DNA of 64,000 nucleotides, from contig NZ_JQKO01000010.1 in assembly GCF_000746085.1 (NCBI RefSeq), forward strand, positions 62,001 through 126,000, given 5' to 3'. This document shows positions 57,309-64,000 of the stretch, one piece after another. Below the pieces are notes generated by a model. That model was given only the letters and a program-made list of their open reading frames with translations, made no database searches and had not been told where the DNA came from. Within the stretch, counting starts at the first letter, position 1. The number at the start of each line of letters is the position of its first letter. This stretch comes from Methylocapsa aurea (GTDB lineage: Bacteria > Pseudomonadota > Alphaproteobacteria > Rhizobiales > Beijerinckiaceae). A program made the translations under genes and the position numbers.

Positions 57309-57883
57309 GATCGAGATCTGGCTGTTGTCTTGTGGGAAGCGGCGGGTTGACTTTGGCCGATGGATTGGCGTCCGGCAACATAAGGGAAAAGCGCTCGTGA
57401 GTCGTCAGCATGCCGCCGGCGAAGGCTATGGCGCGCGGCGCGGCTTCAACTTGAGGATATCAATGCTTTGATTGGTGAGATCGCCGAGTCAGAGGCGAGA
57501 GGCTCTAAGCGGCATCACGCATGCGCGGCATCACTTGCGCATCTTTCAAGGGATGACCTTGCTCAAGAGTCGCGACTTTTGAGGATCGCGAGCTAAAACG
57601 CTCCCGAGCGAAGTGGAGACAGGTTCGCCTCGCAAAAACAAAGGGCGGAGCATGGTCTTAAAAAAAAAGCTGGCCGCCTTTGTCGATTCCGACGCGCCTC
57701 GACGTTTGCATCGGAGCGATGCGCTACCGATCGCATGAGCCCCCGATCCGGAAGCGCTCTAGAGCCGGATGACTTTGGACGAGATCGCAAGGCGATCTCG
57801 TCCAAAGTCTGAATCCGCCTCTCATCAAAGAGTTAGAGCATGATGTCGGCCGAAAACCGGTTTCCACTTTTCGGCATCATGCT
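57309..57883. other. Non-coding region with repeats
   Basis: 575 bp without a supported gene. 57591-57655 is a decayed type I fragment (CCCGAGCGAAGTGGAGACAG), 57733-57757 a palindrome-tail remnant, and 57757-57887 a well-kept module II-III repeat. Confidence 0.55.
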
Positions 57884-57887
57884 CTAG
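57757..57887 (+). repeat. Dispersed repeat with modules II and III
   Basis: Module II hairpin with 18-base perfectly complementary arms (57771-57788 and 57792-57809) and loop AAG. The constant stretch TGAATCCGCCTCTCATCAAA follows, then module III, whose GAGCATGATG and CATCATGCTC ends pair. The right end CTAG supplies the stop codon of the 35-codon ORF on the other strand. Confidence 0.88.
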
Positions 57888-57991
57888 CGTCGCTCAGCCG
57901 CGCGAACCGCAGCAGGCTTTGGCCTCTGCCGGAAGCTGGAAATTGCCTTGGCAACGGCAAGAGCGGCCGCAATCCATGCGAGAGTATTCAT
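57884..57991 (-). CDS. Very small membrane-associated protein, 35 residues
   Basis: MNTLAWIAAALAVAKAISSF then a basic tail (RQRPKPAAVRAAERR). One hydrophobic helix with a positive C-terminal flank. GGAGG lies seven bases upstream of the ATG (57989-57991). The TAG stop is formed by the edge of the dispersed repeat at 57757-57887. No family recognised. It could be a true small protein or a remnant cut short by the repeat. Confidence 0.45.
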   Translation of the reverse strand: MNTLAWIAAALAVAKAISSFRQRPKPAAVRAAERR

Positions 57992-58159
57992 CGAAGCGCC
58001 TCCGTGGCCGCAGGACGCACCTTTCAAGACCCGCGTCCAAATTGACCGACTTCGATTATGGATCGGAGGCGGTCCAAGGCGCAACGCTCGTCCGGGTGGG
58101 ATGGTTCCCACGCGAGGCGGTGGGTCGCCCACTTACGCCTCATAAGGTAAAGGGCGCCT

Positions 58160-58235
58160 GAATCGCTTTCAGATCCACAGAATCTCAAAGCTGCTCTCGC
58201 ACTTTGCCTTACCGCATTTCCTCAACGCGAGCCCG
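58160..58235 (-). repeat. Decayed type I repeat downstream of cysK
   Basis: In reverse orientation it keeps the palindrome remnant ATCGCTTTCAGATCC ... AATCTCAAAGC and then GCATTTCCTCAACGCGAGCC, matching the reversed core at 27470. It ends about 25 bases before the cysK stop. Confidence 0.5.
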
Positions 58236-58258
58236 CGGCGGCGGCGTTCAGGAAAGCC

Positions 58259-59248
58259 CTAAAGTCCATCAAACAGGGCGGTGGACAAATAGCGCTCGGC
58301 GAAGGAGGGAATGATGAGGACGATATTCTTGCCTTCGAATTCTGGTCGCAGGCCGATTTCGACAGCCGCCGCGACCGCCGCGCCCGAGGAAATGCCAACC
58401 GGAATGCCTTCAAGCCGGGCGATGAGGCGGGCGGTGTCGAAGGAGGTCTGATTGCCGACCGTCACCACCTCGTCGATCAGAGAACGGTCCAGGATCGAGG
58501 GAACAAAGCCGGCGCCGATGCCTTGAATCTTGTGCGGGCCCGGTTGCCCGCCCGAGAGAACTGGCGAATCCTCGGGCTCGACCGCGATGATTTTCAGGCC
58601 CGGCCGGCGTGGCTTCAGAACTTGCGCGACGCCGGTGATAGTCCCACCCGTTCCCACCCCGGAAACAAAGACGTCGATTTCGCCTTGGGTGTCGGTCCAA
58701 ATTTCCTCGGCCGTCGTCAGCCGGTGGATCTCGGGATTGGCGGGGTTTTCGAACTGCTTGGGGATAATCGAATCGGGCGTCGCTTCGGCGAGTTCCTGCG
58801 CCCTGGCGATGGCCCCTTTCATTCCTTGCGGCGCCGGTGTGAGGACGAGTTCGGCGCCGAGAAGCGCCAGCATCTTGCGGCGTTCGATCGACATCGATTC
58901 CGGCATGACGAGAATGAGCTTATAGCCGCGGGCGGCGGCGACGAAGGCCAGCGCTATTCCGGTATTGCCGGAGGTCGGCTCGATGAGCGTCGTCTTGCCA
59001 GGGGTGATCTTGCCGGCGGCCTCCATCACGGAGATCATATGGACGCCAATCCGATCCTTCACACTTGAAATCGGATTGAAAAATTCCAGCTTTGCGAGGA
59101 GGTTGGCCTTGACACCTCGCTCTTGGGCGATCTTCCGCAGCCGGACAAGAGGCGTGTTGCCGATCGTATCGGTGATCGAGTCATAAATCTTGCCGCGCCC
59201 CGGCGCCTGCGCGGTGTCCTCGGCCGATTTTGCGGCGGTCTGCGCCAT
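58259..59248 (-). CDS. cysK: Cysteine synthase A (O-acetylserine sulfhydrylase)
   Basis: 329 residues. The PLP lysine is in [14 protein letters not shown]; the substrate loop is [20 protein letters not shown], the PLP-phosphate loop [18 protein letters not shown], and [13 protein letters not shown] is near the C-terminus. It makes cysteine from O-acetylserine and sulfide. ATG 59248 has TTGGAG seven bases upstream; the long open frame to 59566 overlaps the next gene and is rejected. Downstream gene of a same-strand sulfur cluster with a peroxiredoxin, metY and cysE. Confidence 0.96.
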   Translation of the reverse strand: MAQTAAKSAEDTAQAPGRGKIYDSITDTIGNTPLVRLRKIAQERGVKANLLAKLEFFNPISSVKDRIGVHMISVMEAAGKITPGKTTLIEPTSGNTGIALAFVAAARGYKLILVMPESMSIERRKMLALLGAELVLTPAPQGMKGAIARAQELAEATPDSIIPKQFENPANPEIHRLTTAEEIWTDTQGEIDVFVSGVGTGGTITGVAQVLKPRRPGLKIIAVEPEDSPVLSGGQPGPHKIQGIGAGFVPSILDRSLIDEVVTVGNQTSFDTARLIARLEGIPVGISSGAAVAAAVEIGLRPEFEGKNIVLIIPSFAERYLSTALFDGL

Positions 59249-59439
59249 TGTCTTGCTCCAACGATGTTTGTTCGAATTGGGGGCTGCGGAATGGCCCGTC
59301 CGTGCGGCGCCGATCCGAAGCAAGGTGAAGTCCAGAGCGCTGATGCGACAAGGCCGATCGGCATAAATAAAAACGCGATCGTCGGCATGAAGCATAGTGC
59401 GGCCCCATGCCGGCCGATTTTCTACGTCCTCCGGGTCGA

Positions 59440-60075
59440 TCAGCCCTGAGGTTGAGGAACGATCCGCAAATAGGGGCGCGGCGCCGTCCATCCGTTCGGG
59501 TATTTCTTCTTGGCGTCCTCGTCGGAAACCGAGGGAACGATGATCACGTCCTCGCCATTCTTCCAATTGACCGGCGTCGCGACCTGATGCTTCGAGGTCA
59601 GCTGCAGGGAATCAATCACCCGAAGCACTTCGTCGAAGTTGCGGCCCGTGCTGGCCGGATAGGTCAACGTCAGTTTGATTTTCTTGTCGGGTCCGACGAT
59701 GAAGACGGAGCGCACCGTCAGGGTGTCACTCGCATTGGGGTGAATCATGCCGTAGAGGTCGGCGACCTTGCGCTCCGGATCGGCGATCAGCGGAAAATTC
59801 AGCGCATGGCCTTGGGTTTCCTTGATGTCGTCCGCCCATTTCTCATGGCTGGCGAGCGGATCGACGCTAAGGCCGATCGCCTTGACATTGCGCTTGTCGA
59901 ATTCGGGTTTCAGCTTCGAGGTATAGCCGAGCTCGGTCGTGCAGACCGGCGTGAAGTTCTTAGGATGCGAAAACAAGACAACCCACGAATCGCCCGCCCA
60001 TTCATGGAAGCGGATGTGGCCTTCGGTGGTGTCGGCTTCGAAATCAGGGGCTATGTCGCCCAGTTGAAGTGCCAT
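59440..60075 (-). CDS. 1-Cys peroxiredoxin (Prx6-like)
   Basis: 211 residues. The peroxidatic Cys is in [20 protein letters not shown]; there is no resolving Cys elsewhere, so it is 1-Cys type. [40 protein letters not shown] and the C-terminal Prx domain ([20 protein letters not shown]) are as in the Prx6 family. It reduces hydrogen peroxide and lipid hydroperoxides. GGAG lies eight bases before the ATG. It lies between metY and cysK, which hints at a link between thiol metabolism and oxidative defence. Confidence 0.95.
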   Translation of the reverse strand: MALQLGDIAPDFEADTTEGHIRFHEWAGDSWVVLFSHPKNFTPVCTTELGYTSKLKPEFDKRNVKAIGLSVDPLASHEKWADDIKETQGHALNFPLIADPERKVADLYGMIHPNASDTLTVRSVFIVGPDKKIKLTLTYPASTGRNFDEVLRVIDSLQLTSKHQVATPVNWKNGEDVIIVPSVSDEDAKKKYPNGWTAPRPYLRIVPQPQG

Positions 60076-60325
60076 CTCACATACTCCGAAATAGTCTACT
60101 GGAACGTCCGCGCATGCGCGCGGCCGCGCTCGGCATGGCGCGCGCGCCGCTTGCCAAACGAGGCCGAGCGCCTCTCCGCGAGAGTATTAAGTCTACGCTT
60201 CCTGTCAACAAACAAAAGCGCATATCTAGAATCATTCCATATGATAGGAATTCGAAGCTCGCAGGCCTTTGCCGCGCAGGCTCTTGCCCCACCTCAGCCG
60301 GGGCTTGGGCTGCTCAGCGCTGGCG

Positions 60326-61639
60326 TCATGCGGCGCGAGCGAGGCCGCCCGCCGCGGCCAAGGCTTGGTCGAGATCGGCGATGATGTCGTCGATATGTTC
60401 GATGCCGATCGAAAGGCGCACATAGCCGGGCGTGACGCCGGTGGCGGATTGCTCTTCGGCCGAGAGTTGCGAATGGGTGGTCGTCGCGGGATGGATGGCG
60501 AGGCTGCGCGAGTCGCCGATATTGGCGACGTGATAAAAAAGTTCGAGATGATCGATGAACCGGCGCCCCGCCTCGGCGCCGCCCTTGAGTTCAAACCCGA
60601 CGAGGCCGCCGTAGCCGCCAACGAGATATTTGTCGGCGCGCTCGCGGGTGGCGCCGGTCTGCAGCGACGGATAGATGACTTTGGTGATTTCCGGCTTTTT
60701 GGTGAGATGGTTGGCGACCGCCTCGGCGTTCCTGGCGTGGCGTTCGATCCGCAGCGCAAGCGATTCGATGCCTTGCAGAATGAGGAAAGCATTGAAGGGG
60801 GCGAGCGGGGCGCCGAGATCACGCAGCAAGGTGGTGCGCGCCTTGATGATATAGGCGATGGGTCCCAGCGGTTTGACCGCCTCGGTCCAAACCGCGCCGT
60901 GATAGCTTGGATCGGGCGTATTTAATGCGGGCTGGCGCTCCTTAAATTGCTCCCAATCGAAATTGCCGCCATCGACGATGAGCCCGCCGATCGAATTGCC
61001 GTGCCCGCCGAGATATTTCGTAGCCGAATAGACGACGATCGCCGCGCCATGAGCGATCGGGCGGCAGAGAATTGGCGCGGCGGTATTGTCGACGATGAGC
61101 GGGATGCCGAACGCGCGGCCGATGGCGGCGACCTCCGCGATCGGAAATACGGCGAGTTTCGGATTGGGCAGGGTCTCGGCGTAATAGGCTCTTGTCCGGG
61201 CATCGGTCGCGCGGCGAAAATTCTCGGGATCGCTCGGATCGACAAAACGGACCTCGATGCCTTGATCCTTCAAAGTATTGGCGAAGAGATTCCAGGTGCC
61301 GCCGTAAAGATCGGTCGAACTGACGATATTGTCGCCGACCCGGGCGAGGTTCTGCACGGAGAAGGCCGAGGCCGCCTGACCGGAGGCGAGCGCCAGCGCG
61401 GCGACGCCGCCCTCCAGCGCGGCGACGCGCTGCTCGAGGACATCGACGGTCGGATTGCCGATGCGGGTGTAGATATTGCCGAGCTCCTTCAGCGCGAAAA
61501 GATCGGCGGCGTGCTGGGTGTCGCGGAATTGATAGGAGGTCGTCTGATAGATTGGAACGGCGACGGCGCCGGTCGCCGGATCGGCGCGCCAGCCGGCGTG
61601 CAGCGCGAGGGTCTCCGGCTTTGTCGATTGCGTCGCCAT
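60326..61639 (-). CDS. metY: O-acetylhomoserine aminocarboxypropyltransferase / cysteine synthase (MetY)
   Basis: 437 residues of the Cys/Met PLP family. HAGWRADPATGAVAVPIYQT at the N-terminus, YTRIGNPTVDVLEQRVAALE, and the PLP lysine in VVYSATKYLGGHGNSIGG. The C-terminus has LFYHVANIGDSRSLAIHPAT. Forms homocysteine from O-acetylhomoserine and sulfide in direct sulfhydrylation. The ATG is preceded by AAGGAG with seven-base spacing and by a 47-base hairpin (61665-61711). It is part of the cysE-metY-peroxiredoxin-cysK run. Confidence 0.95.
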   Translation of the reverse strand: MATQSTKPETLALHAGWRADPATGAVAVPIYQTTSYQFRDTQHAADLFALKELGNIYTRIGNPTVDVLEQRVAALEGGVAALALASGQAASAFSVQNLARVGDNIVSSTDLYGGTWNLFANTLKDQGIEVRFVDPSDPENFRRATDARTRAYYAETLPNPKLAVFPIAEVAAIGRAFGIPLIVDNTAAPILCRPIAHGAAIVVYSATKYLGGHGNSIGGLIVDGGNFDWEQFKERQPALNTPDPSYHGAVWTEAVKPLGPIAYIIKARTTLLRDLGAPLAPFNAFLILQGIESLALRIERHARNAEAVANHLTKKPEITKVIYPSLQTGATRERADKYLVGGYGGLVGFELKGGAEAGRRFIDHLELFYHVANIGDSRSLAIHPATTTHSQLSAEEQSATGVTPGYVRLSIGIEHIDDIIADLDQALAAAGGLARAA

Positions 61640-61664
61640 TGCTGTTCTCCTTAGAGTTTTTCAA

Positions 61665-61711
61665 GCCGGAGCATTTGCGCGGCCTTATTGCAGCGGCCAT
61701 CGCGCTCCGGC
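61665..61711 (-). promoter_or_regulatory. Structured leader hairpin upstream of metY
   Basis: Read on the minus strand, GCCGGAGC and GCTCCGGC form perfect eight-base outer arms. Inner arms GGCC / GGCC, extended by GCGC pairing, close a loop GCTGCAATAA. It ends about 25 bases before the metY start codon. No T-run follows, and the sequence does not match the SAM-II or SAM-I consensus as I know them. Confidence 0.5.
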
Positions 61712-61756
61712 GCGCCCAAGCGGTCCGGTTATTTTTGGCCTAAAATTAGACCGGCT

Positions 61757-62644
61757 TCAAATCATATAAGTGAAGGAATCATAGGCGAGTTCGCTCAGAA
61801 TCTGATTCATGCTGCGGGCGGGGGATTCGACGCAGCCTGAGGTTCCGACCGCGCGCGCGGGAACGCCCGCCATCGTCGTGTTGGGCGGCACAGGATGCAG
61901 CACGACCGACCCCGCGGCGATGAGCGAGCAAGAGCCGATTTCGATATTGCCGAGGATTTTCGCGCCGGCGCCGATCATCACGCCGCGCCTGATTTTAGGG
62001 TGCCGATCGCCGGTTTCCTTGCCGGTGCCGCCGAGCGTCACATTTTGCAAGATGGAGACATCATCGTCGATCACGGATGTCGCGCCGACGACGAGGCCGG
62101 TCGCATGGTCGAGGAAAATGCCCTTGCCGAAACGCGCGGCCGGATTGATGTCGGTTTGGAAAACGTCCGATGAGCGGCTCTGCAAATAAAGCGCGAAATC
62201 GGCGCGATCATGGGTCCAGAGCCAATGCGCCAGCCGATGCGTCTGAATGGCGTGGTAGCCCTTGAAGTAGAGAAAGGGTTCGATCAAGCGCTCGCAGGCG
62301 GGGTCGCGTTCAAGGACCGCCCCTATGTCGGCGCGGAAAGCGGTGGGGATCGAGGGGTCGTCGGCGATTGCTTTGCCGAATGCGTCGGCGATGAGATAGG
62401 CCGGAACCGTCTCGTTGCCGAGTCGCGCCGAAATCCGATGAGCGACGGCGTCTTCGAAATTTGACCGGTTCAGAATGGAATTCACAAACAGCGGCGCCAA
62501 GACGCGTTCATGCGAAAACGCGTCTTCGGCCTCTTGCCGCAGGCGCGCCCAAAGCAATTCGGAAAGATCCGCCTCCGTTTTGGACGCGGCCGGCGGCTGA
62601 GGGTTTGTAATAAGCGTCATTTGCCCGATTACCCGTCGGTTCAT
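61757..62644 (-). CDS. cysE: Serine O-acetyltransferase
   Basis: 295 residues. An N-terminal helical domain (ELLWARLRQEAEDAFSHERV) precedes the left-handed beta helix of hexapeptide repeats. The family signature includes FYFKGYHAIQTHRLAHWLW-like LYFKGYHAIQTHRLAHWLWT, DINPAARFGKGIFLDHATGL, LGGTGKETGDRHPKIRRGVM and IGAGAKILGNIEIG. It acetylates serine, the first step to cysteine, and supplies CysK. ATG 62644 with GGGAG nine bases upstream is preferred; ATG 62620 is an alternative. First gene of the sulfur run. Confidence 0.95.
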   Translation of the reverse strand: MNRRVIGQMTLITNPQPPAASKTEADLSELLWARLRQEAEDAFSHERVLAPLFVNSILNRSNFEDAVAHRISARLGNETVPAYLIADAFGKAIADDPSIPTAFRADIGAVLERDPACERLIEPFLYFKGYHAIQTHRLAHWLWTHDRADFALYLQSRSSDVFQTDINPAARFGKGIFLDHATGLVVGATSVIDDDVSILQNVTLGGTGKETGDRHPKIRRGVMIGAGAKILGNIEIGSCSLIAAGSVVLHPVPPNTTMAGVPARAVGTSGCVESPARSMNQILSELAYDSFTYMI

Positions 62645-63142
62645 GGGCCCGGTCTCCCAAAACATAGATAGCGTCTTCGGCCTCGCCAGCGTGTCTTGCC
62701 CCAATCGCGCTTCGCCCAAAGCTGACGGCGCGGCGATTCGCGGGCCCGCTCCAGACCGGGCGCGGAGATCGACCAAAACCGCCGCAAATTATAAGTTGGT
62801 CGATAGATTAAATGGATAAAGCGAATTTGTCGATGGCCGCTCTCTTATTTTGCGCAAGCGACGGTTCCCACGCCGCTGCTGCCCCGCGACGAACCTACTA
62901 AAGCGGCGCTTTCGGCGCCAAATAATATCAAGAATAACGCATTTGACAGGCCAAGGAGCGCTAAATTTTTTTGAAGCATGGCCGCCGCAGGGCCAAAGCC
63001 TTTTCGCGCGAAGCAGAAACCCGTTGGCGTCAATAAAATGCAAGAAAACAAACAACTACAGCCTCTCTCCAATGTTGCCGAGTCGAAGAGAGCTCTAACC
63101 GCGGTCTCAGGGCGGATTGACCTCGCTTGAATTAAGACATTT
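62645..63142. other. Non-coding divergent region between cysE and the TauE-like gene
   Basis: 498 bp that must contain both divergent promoters. An A/T-rich stretch lies at 62785-62825. A decayed type I repeat is at 63004-63066. No open frame has family features. Confidence 0.55.
63004..63066 (+). repeat. Decayed type I repeat upstream of the TauE-like gene
   Basis: CGCGCGAAGCAGAAACCCGT, GGCGTCAATAAAATGCAAGA and AAACAAACAACTACAGC follow the order of the type I core with many changes. The palindromic tail is missing. Confidence 0.4.
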
Positions 63143-63970
63143 ATGCAAATGAACTGGGTTCAGGCATTGGAGACGTTGAAGCAGGTGGACTGGCACGTCA
63201 TCAATCCGCTCTATTCGATTTCCGGCTTTATCGTTGGCGTTCTCGTCGGGTTTACCGGCGTTGGCGGCGGTTCTCTCATGACGCCGCTTCTCGTGCTGCT
63301 CTTTGGGATTGCGCCTGGGACCGCCGTCGGCACCGACCTTCTCTACGCCGCGATCACGAAAGCCAGCGGAACCCTCGTTCATGGCCTGAACCGCACCGTC
63401 GATTGGCGCATCGTCCGCCGTCTCGCCGGCGGAAGCATCCCGGCGACCGGTCTGACTTTGCTGTTCCTCAACTATATCGGCGCGAGCCAGCACGGCGCGA
63501 GCGGACTGATCACGACCGTTCTCGGCATCGCCCTCATCCTGACCGCGATCACCTTGAATTTCCGCAAATGGCTGCTCTCGCGTCTCGCCGCCTATGTGGA
63601 AGGCTTGTCGGATGGCCAAACCCGGCTCTTGACTAATCTATTCGGCGCCTTTCTCGGCGTGCTGGTCTCAATCTCGTCGGTCGGAGCCGGGGCGATTGGC
63701 GTGACTGTGCTCATTCTCCTTTATCCGAATATCCTATCGGCCCGCATCGTCGGCTCCGACATTGCCCATGCTGTGCCTTTGACCTTGATCGCCGGCATAG
63801 GCCATTGGTTCTTGGGCTCGATCGACTGGGCCTTGCTGATGTCGCTGCTGATCGGTTCGGTGCCGGGAATTATGATCGCCAGTCGGCTGGCCGCTTTTGT
63901 GCCGGAGCGCGTGCTGCGACCCGTGCTTGCCGGCGCGCTCGCCGTCGTCGGCGCGAAGCTGAGCATTTGA
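63143..63970 (+). CDS. TauE/SafE-family membrane permease (putative sulfite or organosulfur exporter)
   Basis: 275 residues with about eight membrane helices in two repeated halves: FIVGVLVGFTGVGGGSLMTP with LGIALILTAITLNF, and GAFLGVLVSISSVGAGAIGV with LIAGIGHWFLGSIDWALLMS. TVGTDLLYAAITKASGT is the family loop. TauE/SafE proteins export small sulfur-containing anions such as sulfite or sulfoacetate; the substrate is not determined by sequence. It is divergent from cysE, which supports a role in sulfur balance. The second half is complete before the window ends. Confidence 0.88.
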   Translation: MQMNWVQALETLKQVDWHVINPLYSISGFIVGVLVGFTGVGGGSLMTPLLVLLFGIAPGTAVGTDLLYAAITKASGTLVHGLNRTVDWRIVRRLAGGSIPATGLTLLFLNYIGASQHGASGLITTVLGIALILTAITLNFRKWLLSRLAAYVEGLSDGQTRLLTNLFGAFLGVLVSISSVGAGAIGVTVLILLYPNILSARIVGSDIAHAVPLTLIAGIGHWFLGSIDWALLMSLLIGSVPGIMIASRLAAFVPERVLRPVLAGALAVVGAKLSI

Positions 63971-64000
63971 TCAATTCTCTCCACCGGGCTCCGCCAGCGC

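Noticed and set aside
59249..59566. CysK extension to 59566
   Set aside because: Overlaps the peroxiredoxin gene and lacks family features; ATG 59248 has a good ribosome binding site.
61640..61756. SAM-II riboswitch upstream of metY
   Set aside because: A strong hairpin is present, but the conserved TGATTTAA, ATTGCAAGCGCG and GCTAAA segments expected of SAM-II are not found.

Overview
The window is a GC-rich stretch of an alphaproteobacterial chromosome, almost certainly Hyphomicrobiales (Rhizobiales) and most likely Beijerinckiaceae-like. That placement rests on gene order (lptA-lptB-rpoN; leuS-lptE-holA; atpHAGDC without the Fo genes; ftsK-lolA-xthA; folE-hisI beside a NifU-type scaffold gene) and on many GAGCATTTTCGAGCGAAGTG-type and GAGCATGATGTCG-type intergenic repeats. 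The genus cannot be fixed by reading alone. No prophage, insertion sequence, CRISPR array or plasmid gene was seen; this is ordinary core chromosome with small accessory patches.

Layout. 1-7064: LPS export (lptA end, lptB), sigma-54 (rpoN), ribosomal protein L28 (rpmB) and the DNA translocase ftsK, with a consensus CtrA site between rpmB and ftsK. 7251-11772: lolA, xthA, a cyclic-nucleotide-binding protein, an OmpR-type response regulator, a YkuD L,D-transpeptidase and a small secreted protein. 12058-17216: yggS, leuS, lptE, holA. 17513-22574: F1 ATP synthase operon. 22668-28204: a membrane class III cyclase with a 2Fe-2S domain, an ABC-F ATPase, beta-carbonic anhydrase and a CBS-domain protein. 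28206-36002: patatin-like protein, hisI, folE, NifU-like scaffold, MipA/OmpV porin, yidD, rlmB, tRNA-Tyr, hpf, ptsN. 36224-41230: class I fumarase, greB, a YafK-type L,D-transpeptidase, accA. 41371-50930: a four-gene tripartite RND efflux operon with two different permeases. 51216-57308: MsrQ-like protein, prs and several small exported or membrane proteins of unknown role. 58259-63970: a sulfur cluster (cysK, peroxiredoxin, metY, cysE, and a divergent TauE/SafE permease).

The most unusual signal is non-coding: a modular family of palindromic repeats, at least fifteen intact or decayed copies. In the copies at 27.3 and 57.8 kb the two arms of one hairpin differ at four positions, and each change is matched by a compensating change in the other arm, so the fold rather than the sequence is kept. 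Repeat ends coincide with stop codons of rpoN, the carbonic anhydrase gene and a 35-codon ORF, and one copy appears to encode the last 22 residues of YggS. I did not find a clearly new enzymatic or defence system. The other points of note are the redox-domain cyclase with an altered substrate-lysine position, several very small membrane proteins with good ribosome binding sites, the separation of rpoN from hpf-ptsN by about 31 kb, and a structured leader in front of metY.
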